Assembly (NCBI GenBank): GCA_001931875.2
Contig: MSJH02000556.1
Span: forward strand, 333,968 to 397,967
DNA: 64,000 nt
From: Byssochlamys sp. IMV 00236
Taxonomy: Eukaryota; Ascomycota; Eurotiomycetes; Eurotiales; Thermoascaceae
Direction: 5' to 3'
A model generated the notes under the pieces. It was not told the origin of the DNA. It ran no database searches and was given only the letters and a program-made list of their open reading frames with translations. Every line of letters begins with the position of its first letter. Position 1 is the first letter of the stretch. This document shows positions 1 to 11,032 of this stretch, piece after piece. Made by a program: the position numbers and the translations under genes.

Positions 1-347
1 GATTCTGCTGAGATCTGAAATCCTTGCTGGATATTAACTGAAGGGACTTTTAGTTTTTCTTTATTCTCTTCTTGTTTTGTGGACGTTTCTGTTGAGTTAT
101 TTGAGATCGATCCTGATCGTGAGGAAGGTGCTACCTAACTACCTAACTACGGGGTGATCGATCGAGCTCAGCTACTACATACCTCCCAAAGAGTCGAATT
201 TGCTGCAGAGTGGCGGGGATCATCTCCGGGTGTTGTCTTATAGCAAAGAGAGGAATATTCAATATTGCAACCAAAGCTGAAGTGTCGGTTTAGTCACGGT
301 TTCCTGTTGGTCTACTGTTTGAAGTTGAAGTTTCGAAGAGTTTCAAC
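1..347. other. Upstream region / 5' leader of pilB
   Basis: No coding sequence is seen here. It directly precedes the pilB start codon at 348 and probably holds its promoter and 5' UTR. A short repeat of ctacctaa (about 131-149) is the only visible structure. Confidence 0.5.
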
Positions 348-1439
348 ATGTAAGTGAAGATTCTGTTGTCTGCGAGAATTATCCAGGAGAATACCTGCTG
401 ATTACTTCTTCCTAGGAATCGATCACTGTCTGTCCGAACCAGGAACCAGTCCGAGAGAGGACCTGGTCGGCATCGCTTCTCCATGGCAACTCTGCGAGGT
501 ATGCAGCAGCCTGAGCTTAGCAAAAAGCTATACAAGATCATCAAGAACGAGAACGTGGTCATCGGAGGCTACGAATCCGCCGGGCGCGAGCGTGTCGCCA
601 TCGCAGCTCAGCTGTCGGACTGGGGTGAAACCACGGGAGATGACGCTGTCTCGGATATCTCAGACAAGCTGGGCGTCCTGCTTGCAGAAATTGGAGAGCA
701 GGAAGACTACTTTGCGCAGAACTTGGAGGATTACCGTAGTATCCTGAAGCAGATCCGAAATACGGAGAGCTCTGTTCAGCCTTCCCGCGACAATAGAGCG
801 AAGATCCAAGATGAGATTCAGAAGCTGAAATATAGGGATCCTACGAACACCAAGTTGGTTTCGCTGGAACAGGAACTTGTCAGGGCAGAGGCCCAGAATC
901 TGGTCGCTGAGGCTCAGTTGACCAATGTGGTATGTTTTCTCTGATAGTGTGCTCATCCTGCGGCAATCGACTGACTTCCCCGTGTGAAGACAAGACAAAA
1001 GCTGAAGGAGGCCTACGATTTGCATCTGGCCGCCACAATCGAACGAGCTGAGAAGCAGATCATTCTTGCCCGCCAAGGCCGTCGACTGCTGAATCTGCTG
1101 GATGATACCCCTGTGGTTCCTGGGGACCCGCGGCAGCCATATGAACGCGGAAATGACGCACGCCAGATTCTCGAGGATGCGGACAACGAGCTGCGTGCTT
1201 GGGAGCCCCATGTCGAGCCGGTCGAACGTGGAGGAGAGTTAGCATCGAATTTGATGCCCGGATCTGCTAATCAGCAAGGGGAGCAGGCAGAAGATACGAT
1301 CCTAGGTACTCCTGCTCCTGTCGCGGACGTTGATGGAGCAGCGGAGAGAGTTACCCATCAAAGGGAGGAGACCCAGTCAACGACGGCTAGCACGACAACA
1401 GAAAGGCCAAGCGGCTCAAGACTAGAGCCCACAGCCTAA
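348..1439 (+). CDS. pilB: Eisosome core protein, Pil1/Lsp1 family (PilB type)
   Basis: Exons 348-349, 416-929, 990-1439 give 321 aa. The product is a BAR-domain protein of the Pil1/Lsp1 family, which assembles eisosomes, the static furrows under the fungal plasma membrane. Family signatures are visible: LSDWGE, SDISDKLGVLLAEIGEQED, SSVQPSRD, LEQELVRAEAQNLVAEAQL, then TRQKLKEAYD, RRLLNLLDDTPVVPGD. The N-terminus MNRSLSVRTRNQ is basic and Ser/Arg rich, as in PilB proteins, and appears only if an intron (350-415, GTAAGT...CTAG) splits the ATG as AT|G. An internal ATG at 483 also fits the frame but would drop the conserved basic leader. The C-terminal third is low-complexity and divergent. PilB rather than PilA is chosen from the N-terminus and the GMQQPELSKKLYK segment. 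Confidence 0.93.
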
Positions 1440-1920
1440 CGTTGTATTACCTTCCTGTCCGTTTAGGTTCTGTATTGCATTAGTAGTAATCGTTCATAAT
1501 GGTAACTAGTGGAGGATGCGATGCGTTGAGGTTGGCAAAGTTTAGCTTGCGTGTTATAAGTAACGATTTCTCCTCTTCCAGGCTAGAGGCTATCATTTAA
1601 TTGACCTAGTGGATTACAATTCTTCGTCAATATTCATTTGAAGACACTGAGTAGGTGGTTACAGATGAGCTCTCCTCGTTTTTAGCGTCTGAAATCGAGC
1701 GTTATCGACATGGTTAGATAAGCAATTTGTTCACGTGACGTGGCAGGCGCCAGCTGTGACGCGAAGCTCGGAGCTCCAGCATCACCAGGAGCTCCGCTAG
1801 AGCTTCAATTCAGTCTCCTTTCACGAATCCAGACACTACCTCGTGTCGCCTGTACATCATCTTCTTTGCTACGTCTTTACACCTCTCCCTGCCATCCTCG
1901 CCGCGCTTGTCCCTCCCGTC
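1440..1920. other. Intergenic: pilB 3' region and beta5 promoter
   Basis: No gene is seen. The stretch holds the pilB 3' UTR and the upstream region of the proteasome gene. An open frame continues upstream of 1921 from 1843, but the family N-terminus begins at 1921. Confidence 0.5.
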
Positions 1921-3174
1921 ATGGATACGATAGTCGCCCAGTACACTCGCTCGCCCTTCCAGCATGAGTCTTATTCAGAGGAAGAGCAGCGCAACCTCAC
2001 AGAGAGCCTCCCACCGCTATCTCTAAAGTTCGATCTTCCTCCTGTTGATAATGTAGGTCGCCCAGACTCAACTCTTCCAACCTGCAGACGTGGCTGCTAC
2101 TCTCAGTTGGAAGGCACAATTACGGAAACATAGACTGACAGTTATTGACATCTATCTAGTCCTCTGCCTTTCTTCGTGCTATGACAGATGACCACTCGAA
2201 TCCAAGCTGTCCCATAAAACTCGCTCACGGAACGACGACACTGGCGTTCCGATTCCAGCATGGAATCGTACGTTTTAGGCCCCGCTACCCTACCGGTTAT
2301 ATAATACTGATGGATCGCGGTTAGATTGTTGCTACGGATTCGAGAGCTACGGCAGGAAACTGGATTGCCAGTCAGACAGTGAAGAAGGTCATTCCCGTGT
2401 CGCGGTTGAGTCTGGCGTTGGACAGTGACAGGCCGAAGGACGAGCCTGTCCCGGGTCTTCTGGGCACTATGGCTGGTGGTGCGGCGGTATGTTCTTTGGA
2501 CTCCGATTTTCAACCTTCGGATTTAAGATATTGTGGTTTGTGGGACGCTGACGGGTATGCTTGTTATTAGGACTGCCAGTACTGGCTGCGATATTTGGGT
2601 CAGCAGTGCACGCTTCATGGTCAGTATATTCTATCGGTTTTTTCAGATATAGGATAATCTAACGGGACAACAGAGCTGCGACACAAGCGCCGTATCACTG
2701 TCGCTGCCGCTTCCAAGATCCTCGCAAACCTCACCTACTCGTACAAGGGAATGGGACTGAGCATGGGAACCATGTTGGCAGGCGTATGTCAAACCGCTTT
2801 CCGTGTCTCCACACCGTCGATACTGACATCCATTGCAGATGACGCCGCAAGAAGGACCTGCCCTCTACTACATCGACTCCGACGGAACACGGATGCCAGG
2901 CAACCTGTTCTGTGTCGGGTCCGGTCAGACCTTCGCCTACGGTGTGCTGGACGCCGAATACCGCTACGACCTGACGACCGAAGAGGCTCTGGAGCTCGGA
3001 AGGAGAAGTATCCTGGCTGCTACGCACAGAGATGCCTACTCCGGTGGTTTCATTAACCTGTACCACGTCAAGGAGGAAGGATGGGTCCACCACGGCTTTG
3101 ACGACACCAACCCCATCTTCTGGAAGACGAAGTTGGAGAAGGGTGAATTCTCTAATGTCACGGCGGAGCTATAA
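1921..3174 (+). CDS. PRE2: 20S proteasome subunit beta type-5 (chymotrypsin-like), Pre2/PSMB5
   Basis: Six exons (1921-2052, 2160-2267, 2325-2486, 2571-2619, 2674-2783, 2839-3174) give 298 aa. This is the catalytic beta5 subunit of the 20S core, which cleaves after hydrophobic residues. It is made with a propeptide removed before Thr69 ([11 protein letters not shown]). Catalytic residues are present: Thr69 (Thr1), Asp85 (Asp17, in [11 protein letters not shown]) and Lys101 (Lys33, in SQTVKKVI). Conserved [44 protein letters not shown] and [13 protein letters not shown] follow. Between KKVI and LLGTMAGG lies a loop of about 20 residues ([21 protein letters not shown]) where yeast has only a few; I believe related filamentous fungi also have a loop here, so it is probably a lineage feature. 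Housekeeping gene; confidence is very high. Confidence 0.96.
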
Positions 3175-4105
3175 ATTTCCGTCCGTGCCGTTTCTTTCTA
3201 GTTATGCTGCAAGATAGTTAGATGAGAGGAATGGCCAATGCTGTATAATCTATACAGCTATCTTTCTTAATAAGAACGCAATTCTTAGTAGAAAACGAAT
3301 GTTTATATATACCGTGTCACATGCTGTTGCAACACGAATGACATGGGAGAGCATAGGAAGTCTTATTAGACGCGAATTTGTAGATACCGCCTTTGATCAC
3401 GAGAGATGAGAGATGAAGATAGAAGGAAAGCCATTTCCTTCTTGTTACAGAATCAGGCAGGCATGGCCTAGGCGTAGCCCGCCGGGCGCGTACATCACAT
3501 GTATCTAGCATATATTAGCTATCCCCCTCCGTAGAGGAATAGATCATCTTCTTCACCCCTCAATTTTATCCGAATCACTAGGATTCATCAACACTTCTCC
3601 TATCTAGCCTCCAGGCTCCCACCAGCACCAACTAAGCTAACTTAACCTACCTAGGTACATGTCGCAGAGTTTAACCCAGAATTGCTTTCTAAGGTTGCAC
3701 TTATGTACGTAATTCCATAGCTTAGCACATCGCTATACCCTATGGGAGGTCAACCAGGTATGCCCCGCGGACGTGAATGAATACTACTACTCCTACCCGG
3801 TACGTACCTCCCTGGTTTGATGAGGGACATTCATCTATCATTCTCCTTCAAGGAGGCAGCAATTTTCTTTTAGGTTACTTCACTTGGTACTTTATTCTCT
3901 TCATCCTTTTCGTCATACTTTTTGGTTATTTTATCTGTTAGAGATCCAGGCCGACCAACTAGGAGTTCTCCTTTTTGGTCGACTGGCAGAAAGCCATTAT
4001 TATCCTTTCAGTCACCTTCAGCTTTGCTTACGCAGTGATCTTACAGGTGGAATATACAGAAAAGCTCCCATTTCTTTTTCAAATATACCACTATCCACGT
4101 TCGCT
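3175..4105. other. Intergenic, 930 bp
   Basis: Beta5 3' UTR and the upstream region of the HNH-like gene. Short ORFs on either strand show no family features. Repeated ctacctag/cctacc words occur around 3600-3810. No RNA gene is recognised. Confidence 0.5.
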
Positions 4106-5445
4106 ATGTCTGACTTCGACGATGCCGATCCGGTCGCACGGTTACAGTCTCTAAACACCGAGTTATCTAAAACACCTCCTAACCCTACCAATATATTTAG
4201 TACTCGTCCCTTCCTTGCTTCTGACGCCCCAGCAAAAGTGAAGCAGGTAGACGAAACAATACAAGAGACAGGACTTACGGCCGGTATTATCGAAACGAAA
4301 ACATTCTCTCCAGAAGCCGGCTTGGAAGAACAAGCTCAGCAAAAACTGTCTCGGTTTGAACCTAGCTCACGTACAGATGATACGGTTTTAATATTGAAGA
4401 GTTTTCTTGATCACTTGCCCCGTGATCAAGGTAGATGGGTTTTAGTCAGGTATATTGCTGGATCTGAGGATGCTGGTGCTCTTCGTTCTCTTGCAGATTA
4501 TTTGTATACTACTCTTTTGGCTCCGTGTAAGTTCTCTGTTCTGATAAAAAAAATATTCTTATATCTACCTGCCAATTAGCTGATTTTGATTTAATGATAG
4601 TCAAAGCCTGTGGAGCAAAGACACCTGTGGTAGAGCCCTCTCCTCTTAGCAGGGAGGAAATCCGGCCTGATGATGATGTTCAAAAACGCTGTTCTGAAAG
4701 AGACGAATATCGATGCATGCTTACTCGCTTGCCTGATGTTGAGGCTAAAAACAGATTTCCCGATGTCACCTTCCGTAAGGACGACTTCATAGAAACTCGC
4801 GCTTGCTACATCATTCCATACGCGTTAGGGCGCTACTCGGATCGTCGACAGGTTGGTATTGTTCTTCTTGTTCCCTTATTTACTCTATTATTTTTATCTT
4901 CTAACTAAATTTACAGAAAGATCGACTGTCCAAGCTATGGGCTTCTCTATTTCTCTTCTTTCCATCCCTCGCAGGTATTATAAAACCATACCAGACAAAC
5001 GAAGCAAGAAATATCATGACGCTATGGGAGATAATTAGCACGCAGTTCGGGAAGCTACATATGGCCTTAGAACCAACGGTATGTGTGCATTCAGTCTCCT
5101 CCTGACATGAAATAAGAGATAATATTAACTTACTCTCTTACTTTCTAGACTGATGATCATACGTATAAGATCATCGTGTACCCTGGAATGCCGGGCCGGT
5201 ATGCAACAGATCTACCTGTCCCGAATGAAAATGGTGATCGGTTTATTACCTTCAAACAGTATAGTGATTGCGAGCTTCCTAGTCGGGTATTGTTAGAGAC
5301 TCATGCGAGTATTGCGAGGATTCTTCATGCTTCGGGGAAGGGGGATGAGATTGATGAAATTTTAAGTGATGGCTATGAAATACGGCATCTTTCATCGGAC
5401 GGGGGAACTAATGTTCGGAGGATTGTTCCTGTGTTGTTGTATTAG
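4106..5445 (+). CDS. HNH nuclease-fold protein with both motif histidines replaced (fungal HNH_2-type)
   Basis: Exons 4106-4526, 4580-4851, 4917-5078, 5149-5445 give 383 aa. The layout matches a large fungal family of HNH_2-domain proteins: a variable N-terminus, a kinase-unrelated helical part, then CSERDEYRCMLTR, ETRACYIIPYAL, NEARNIMTLWEI, FGKLHMALEPT and a C-terminal LLETHASIARILHASGKG. Family members normally have A-H-I-[IV]-P for the first His and N...L-H..F for Asn and the second His. Here residue 217 is Tyr (CYIIP) and residue 272 is Ser (ISTQFG), while Asn263 is kept. I therefore infer it is not an active HNH nuclease. Codon use is visibly richer in A/T-ending codons than in its neighbours, and it sits between two essential conserved genes, so it looks like an accessory insertion. 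Its cellular role is unknown. Confidence 0.8.
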
Positions 5446-5800
5446 GTTCTATGTAGGGATGAAACTAGCAAGAGGATGTCCGGTGTCCACTTGATGTTAT
5501 ACATATCTAACACATTCGTGTGCGCTTACTGCGTTTGAGAGACTTTTTTCGACTAAAATAGAGGGTTTTTGCTGCTCTGACAAGATTGAATAGATATCTA
5601 GATGCAAATAAAGACTTTCCTTACACACAGGATACAGTACGTTGTTAAGACAGAACACAGGTAATAATCAGGACTTGCAAAACACCTTTCCAATATGCTC
5701 TTTTAGGGAAACCATCTTATCTTATCATGCGTGATTGAATATAATCTTTTTTTTTTCTTTCTTCTTCTATGTGGCCTCCTGGCCTTTTCTCTTTTTAAGG
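5446..5800. other. Convergent intergenic region
   Basis: Shared 3' region between the HNH-like gene (+) and RPA135 (-). It contains T-rich runs near 5748-5790 and no coding signal. Confidence 0.5.
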
Positions 5801-8800
5801 TTAATTCTCCACCCAGAACTTCATCCGAATGCCCATAGCAGCCAGCTCGACGTCCAAGTAGCGAAGAACACCGGGCACTGCGACGACCGTAACGTTGTCT
5901 CCGCCAACGAAGCGTTTGCCGTTGCCGTCCTCCCAGATATCGGCGCGGGAGTCTTCAAAAACTGCTTCGCGCGCGCAGCGTCTGCAGCGGACGATGCCGG
6001 CCACGCCGCCAACGGCACCGACGCCCGCGGTGGAAGTGGGCTGGTTGGGAGCAGCATTGACGGCCGCAGCGGCGGCGCCGGGGTTGCGGCCCTTGTTGGA
6101 GCCGACGTTGGCGACGGCGACTTGGGCGGAGAGGAAAGAGCCGCAAGAGCGACAGATCCAGGCGCGCTGGGTGTCTGAGCAGTTCATGAGACGGTCTTGA
6201 AGGAGGAATGCAGCGCCGTGGGCGAGGAGGGAGTCACGCTCCATCTCTCCGACACGGATACCACCTCCCTTGGCACGACCCTTGACGGGCTGGCCGGTGA
6301 TGCCGTTGACGGGACCGGTGGTACGGACTTGGAACTTGTCGTTCACCATGTGTCGCAGACGCTGGTAGTGGACGACACCCAGGTAGATGTCCGCGGCGAA
6401 TTCGCGACCTGTGATTCCACTGTACATGGGCTCGTTTCCGTGGTAGTTGTAACCTGCTTTGCGGAGCTGGTGGCCGAAGTAGTCGGCCGCCGTGTTCTCT
6501 TCGGAGAACTGGAAAGGTGTCGAGTCCTGGGGATGACCGTGCAGGGCGCCGGCCTTGCCAGCCATGGACTCGATCATCTGGGCGATTGTCATACCTGTTG
6601 AGCGTTAGTAGAATGTCCTCTCACGGGGTTTCCTGGGGATGATCAACTTACGAGATGGGAAAGCGTGAGGGTTGATGATGAGATCAGGCTGGATACCGCT
6701 CTCGGAGAAAGGCATATCGATGGCGGGCCACAGTTGAGAGCAAACACCCTTCTGTCCGTGACGAGAGGAGAACTTGTCACCGATGATAGGTTTTCTGGGA
6801 ATGCGGTACTTCACACTGATGGACTGGCAGGGCTCAGTTCCACTTTCGGCACCCATGATGCGGACGCTGTCAATGTAGCCCGCTTCGGCGTCCTTGAACT
6901 TCATGAAGTGCGTCTGACCGTCAACATTTATGTACGAGTCGGATGCAGCATCATAACGGACGTTATGCCACGCCGCAATATAATCGCCCTCCTTGACGTG
7001 AGCACCAATGTGTGGGAAACCGTCTTCATCCAGGGTCTTTCGCCACTCGGCCTTAATCAGGTCGCCAGGAGCGAAGCCGAACAGCTTGGTTACTTCGCGT
7101 CTTGACTTTCCTCGTCGAGAGTCCTTCTCGTCCAGAGAATGGATCTTCGTCTTGTATACCGTACCGTAACCGAATCCACGCTCGTGAGAGGATTTGTTGA
7201 TGATCATCGCGTCGTCCATGTCGTAACCGGTGTAGGAAATGATAGCAACAACAGCGTTTGTGCCGTTCGGGAAGTTGTCCAGTCCGTAGGCATTGTAGAG
7301 CGGGGGACGCACGATAGGCGTCTGACCTGTCTGGAGTCGGTAGAGCTTGTTGTCTGTGCGGTATGCAATGGAAGTTCCAGGAGTACCCATAGTCTGCTTG
7401 CTCATCTGGCACTGGTACATGTTTCGAGGAGACTGGTTGTAATCAGAGAAGGGCGTCATGTTGGCCACGATGGAGAGGATGTTGGTAGGAGTGAATTCGA
7501 TATGAGTGGAAAGACCGGAAATGATATCTTCCTTGAGGCATGCAATCTCCATGAACGGCTGTTCAAAGGGTCCGACATAGTCGAGCTTCTCCAGGGGCAG
7601 ATACTTGACCTCACGGAACATTCTTGCCGCCTGGGAGAACATGTAGATACCCGGATATTGACCGCCGTTCGAGTTGGGAACATAACCGATTTCCAGCTCG
7701 CGGGGGATATTGTGCGAACCCTCCACCTTCCAGTACCTCAGGGTATCGGCGATCATCTTAGCCTGCTCTGGCGAACAGTAACCAATAATGCGTCCGTCCA
7801 ACTGCACGACGACACTTTCATCGACTGCCACAGATGAATGCGAACGCACACCAAGCTGGACGAGTACTCTGGGCAAGTGTGACACCTCAAGATTATCGGT
7901 TGCGACAAGGCACTTGTGCGCAAGATGATTCAACAGACCACAGGGCGAACCATCGGGGGTATGAACAGGGCACAAGAAACCCCAACTCTCGGGCAATAGC
8001 TTTCTGACGGTTGTAGTCTTGAGCTGTGCGAAGAAACTACCTCTGTGGATCATGCGGAAATGACTGATGAAACGGTAGAAGTTGATCTTCTCTGCCATAA
8101 CCGTATAACCCGAAGCCTGTTGCATATCCAGACCAGTCGGACTCACGAGGTTACCCGTCGACAGGAAATACTCCAGAGCGCCTCCAATGTTCTCGTTGGA
8201 GCGTTTCACAATCTTTGAGAGGAAATCTCTCTCGAACGCCGGGTCAGTGAACTTTGCGCCGTTGTTCCGCATACACCAATCTCTTGCAATAGGACCGAGA
8301 GACCTGAGCCACTCCTCGATTCTCTCCTTGAGGATCATTCCGTACAAGAATCCTCCCAGCAAGATTTCCTGGTTGGAGATGGCATCGGGGTTGTCCATGG
8401 CACAGTCACCAGCAACCAGCGCGTAGAGTTTCCGGATCATGAACATAACCATCTTGAATTTGTCGTGGTCCTGGGCCTCGGTGACATTCTGGTTACCCAG
8501 ATGGGGCAGGACAACCTTGCGCAAGAATTCCGTTCCGACGTCCTCATTCGATATGTCTTCTGGGACACCAAGGACTGGTCTGAACTTCTCACCCAAGTAA
8601 GAACGGACAGCCGATCGGCTGTGCAGATTGTATCCCTTATACGTTCTCAGCAGCAATTCCACACGGTCCGTCACGAAGGTGTTGTTGATGCCCTTGGAAT
8701 TGGAGCCTCCGACGATACCCTCAAAAATCTCGCGATCGTTGGTCTCGACAAGAGCCTTTAGAATCATCATGACCGGCACGAGGTACTCATTTTTGCGCCA

Positions 8801-9653
8801 CGAGAAACGGAAGGTTACGTTTCCGTCGCTCAGATAGTGGAGGACGTTGGTCTGCGAGGTCTGGTCGGGTCTGACCGATCGGATCTGAATACCGAATTTG
8901 GTGTATGTGTGACCACGCTTCACGAACGAGTTTCTGATGATAGCCAGGGGGTAGTTGCGTTTGGAGACGATCAGCATTCGAATCAGCTTTTCGTTACCAT
9001 TGACGATGAAATAACCGCCCAGTTCTTCCGATTCTTCCTTATGATCCACCAATTCTTGCGGAGTCGCATTCTCGAGGTGGCAGCGATTGCTCTGTTACGG
9101 TCAGCATCGAATAGATTACTGGCGCCAAAAGGAATATTGCATGGCTCCTTACCCTCAGCATGATGGGAACCTGGCCCAATTCCCGGATGCTCTCCTGCCA
9201 GTCGCCATTGTTGACCTGGTATTCGAGCCTTGCGCGCAGCTTGCCTCGATAGGTAGCATGTCTCTCACGGCATTCCGCTGGATAGATGTTTCGGTTACGG
9301 GTCGTGAATTTGTTCGAGGGAGGCAGCACAGCCTTTTCCAAAAACACTTCCTTGACGCGAACATTGAGACGGTTCCGCTTTGGGGCCTTTCTGCCCTCTG
9401 CCAGCCGGACCTTTCGCTGCTCAGCGGTCTCCGGGAAGCCGTCTAGGAAGGTTTTTGTGCCAATATCCTTCAATGCAGCCTCCAGGGTCTTGGTGCCTTC
9501 GAAGAGCGCATTGAAAGAATCGACATGCGGTCGGATGGCTGCGGCCAGAGAAGGAAATGCCGTCTTGTCCTTTGGGGGGTGTCTGAAGAGGCGCTCACGA
9601 CGCAGAGTATCGAACCCGACGGTCCACTCTGTGTCTGTGGCAGAGGGAGCCAT
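5801..9653 (-). CDS. RPA135: DNA-directed RNA polymerase I second-largest subunit (A135/Rpa2)
   Basis: Minus-strand exons 9653-9153, 9091-6652, 6594-5801 give 1244 aa. The product is the beta-like subunit of RNA polymerase I, which makes the 35S rRNA precursor in the nucleolus. The N-terminal segment [12 protein letters not shown] and the fork region [15 protein letters not shown]...[20 protein letters not shown] are typical of the Pol I version rather than Pol II or III. Catalytic-region motifs include [48 protein letters not shown] and [20 protein letters not shown]-terminal zinc ribbon is present as C1128-x2-C1131 and C1184-x2-C1187, with an Ala/Gly-rich 52-residue linker between the pairs that is longer than in yeast. 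Length is near the family norm of about 1200. Introns fall at 9092-9152 and 6595-6651. Confidence 0.97.
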
Positions 9654-11032
9654 GCTGGTGGTCTATGGTGTCGGTTGAATATAGGGTGTGAAAGAAAAGA
9701 AAAACGAGTCGCGATATCGCAAAGCACTGGTTGCGGCACCAGTTGTGAGTAACACCTCCCAGCAGTCCGTTCCAGAACCTGGTCGATGCAATCAAATAAT
9801 AAATTGTCTTCAGTCCCGACCGTACGGGAACAGGACAGACGACACAGGCTCTGGCGGTGGTGTCTGCTGGAGCAAGTGCCAGTTCTTCTCTCTAATTCAA
9901 ATTGAAGACCGGGGAAATTTTTCGGTGGAGCCGGGATACTATCATCACGTGCTGATAGGTGGTATTACATAATATAACATTGTATGCCTGAGGCGGTAAG
10001 GCCATCGGCTCAGGCCAACGACGGCAAGCCAAGTCGCCCCCAGAGACCGGCGACAACGTCGTAGGAACCATTATCTATCGAATTATTGTCTAGCTATATT
10101 AATTAGCGCCGTTGACCTCGGGCGTCTCGCCGTCTGCTAGATCTAGCGCCTGAGCCCGTCGCAGCGCCAGCGCCCGCAAGCCCCTCAGACCTCGAGAGGA
10201 ATCAAACGCCCTTCTCTTTGGCCAGCGAGACGAGAAGTGCAGCTCACGGCCCAGGAAGAAGCCTACGGAGAACAACACTCGCGCTGCCATCCAGCAGGTT
10301 CTCACGGATCTGCAGAGGCTCTTCTGGAGAACTCCGGCTACTACCAACTGCTACGCGCCCGTTGCACGGGTGAAGAAAAGAAAAGAAACACAAAAGAAAG
10401 AAAGAATTCATATTCGCTGAGCAGCTGAAGCCAGCCAGGATCAGGATCACACAGAGACGGCCGAAAGTCCAACCCCCCGGGAGAAGCTAAGCGCTCTCCC
10501 CTCCAGGACGGCGCAAGTCGTCGGTCATGTGTGCACATAGATCGCAGTGTTCAGTTTCATCGCAGAACAGAAGAACGGTCAATTAGAAAGAGGGCCCGTC
10601 CAAGCAGAGCGGATGTCCGCTGGCGCTGGTCGCGAAACGTCTTGCAATCTCCGCCTATCTTGTTGCTGATCCTAGGTTTATTTTTCCATCCATTATTTCT
10701 ACGCCGCCTTTTTTCCTCGTCCTCAGCCCGCTTCACCTCCAGGCTGCCGTTTCTCGTCCGGTCTGCCTTTCTCTACGCACGTTCTGTACTTGTACATGCG
10801 GCGGTGGCCTCCATCGCCCTACCCCCGCTTGAAATAGCCTTAGATCCTCACCTTCTTTTCCAGCATCTGTGCACCAGCCCTTACCCCAAGCCCAGTCCAC
10901 CCGGGGTGTTACTGTTCTGATAGCGAGACCGGTTCGCGCACACAGACTTTTCTCCTTTCGCTTTTTCTTTTCTTGCTCCCTTCCACTGGCTTCTCGCGCG
11001 GTCTGCGTCAGACCGTCCGGACATCACTCATA
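9654..11032. other. Divergent promoter region RPA135 / ARL8
   Basis: This 1.38-kb stretch separates two divergent genes. Pyrimidine-rich segments (about 10640-10760 and 10940-10990) suit a long ARL8 5' leader. An AT palindrome-like GAAATTTTTC sits at 9914-9923, about 260 bp upstream of the RPA135 start. Several overlapping ORFs (for example 10099-10347 on minus) have no recognisable family features and were not called. Confidence 0.5.

Noticed and set aside
7139..7837. 232-aa plus-strand ORF
   Set aside because: It is antisense to the conserved RPA135 coding sequence and has no domain features; a shadow frame.
10099..10347. 82-aa minus ORF upstream of ARL8
   Set aside because: Biased composition, overlapping open frames on plus, and no known relative.
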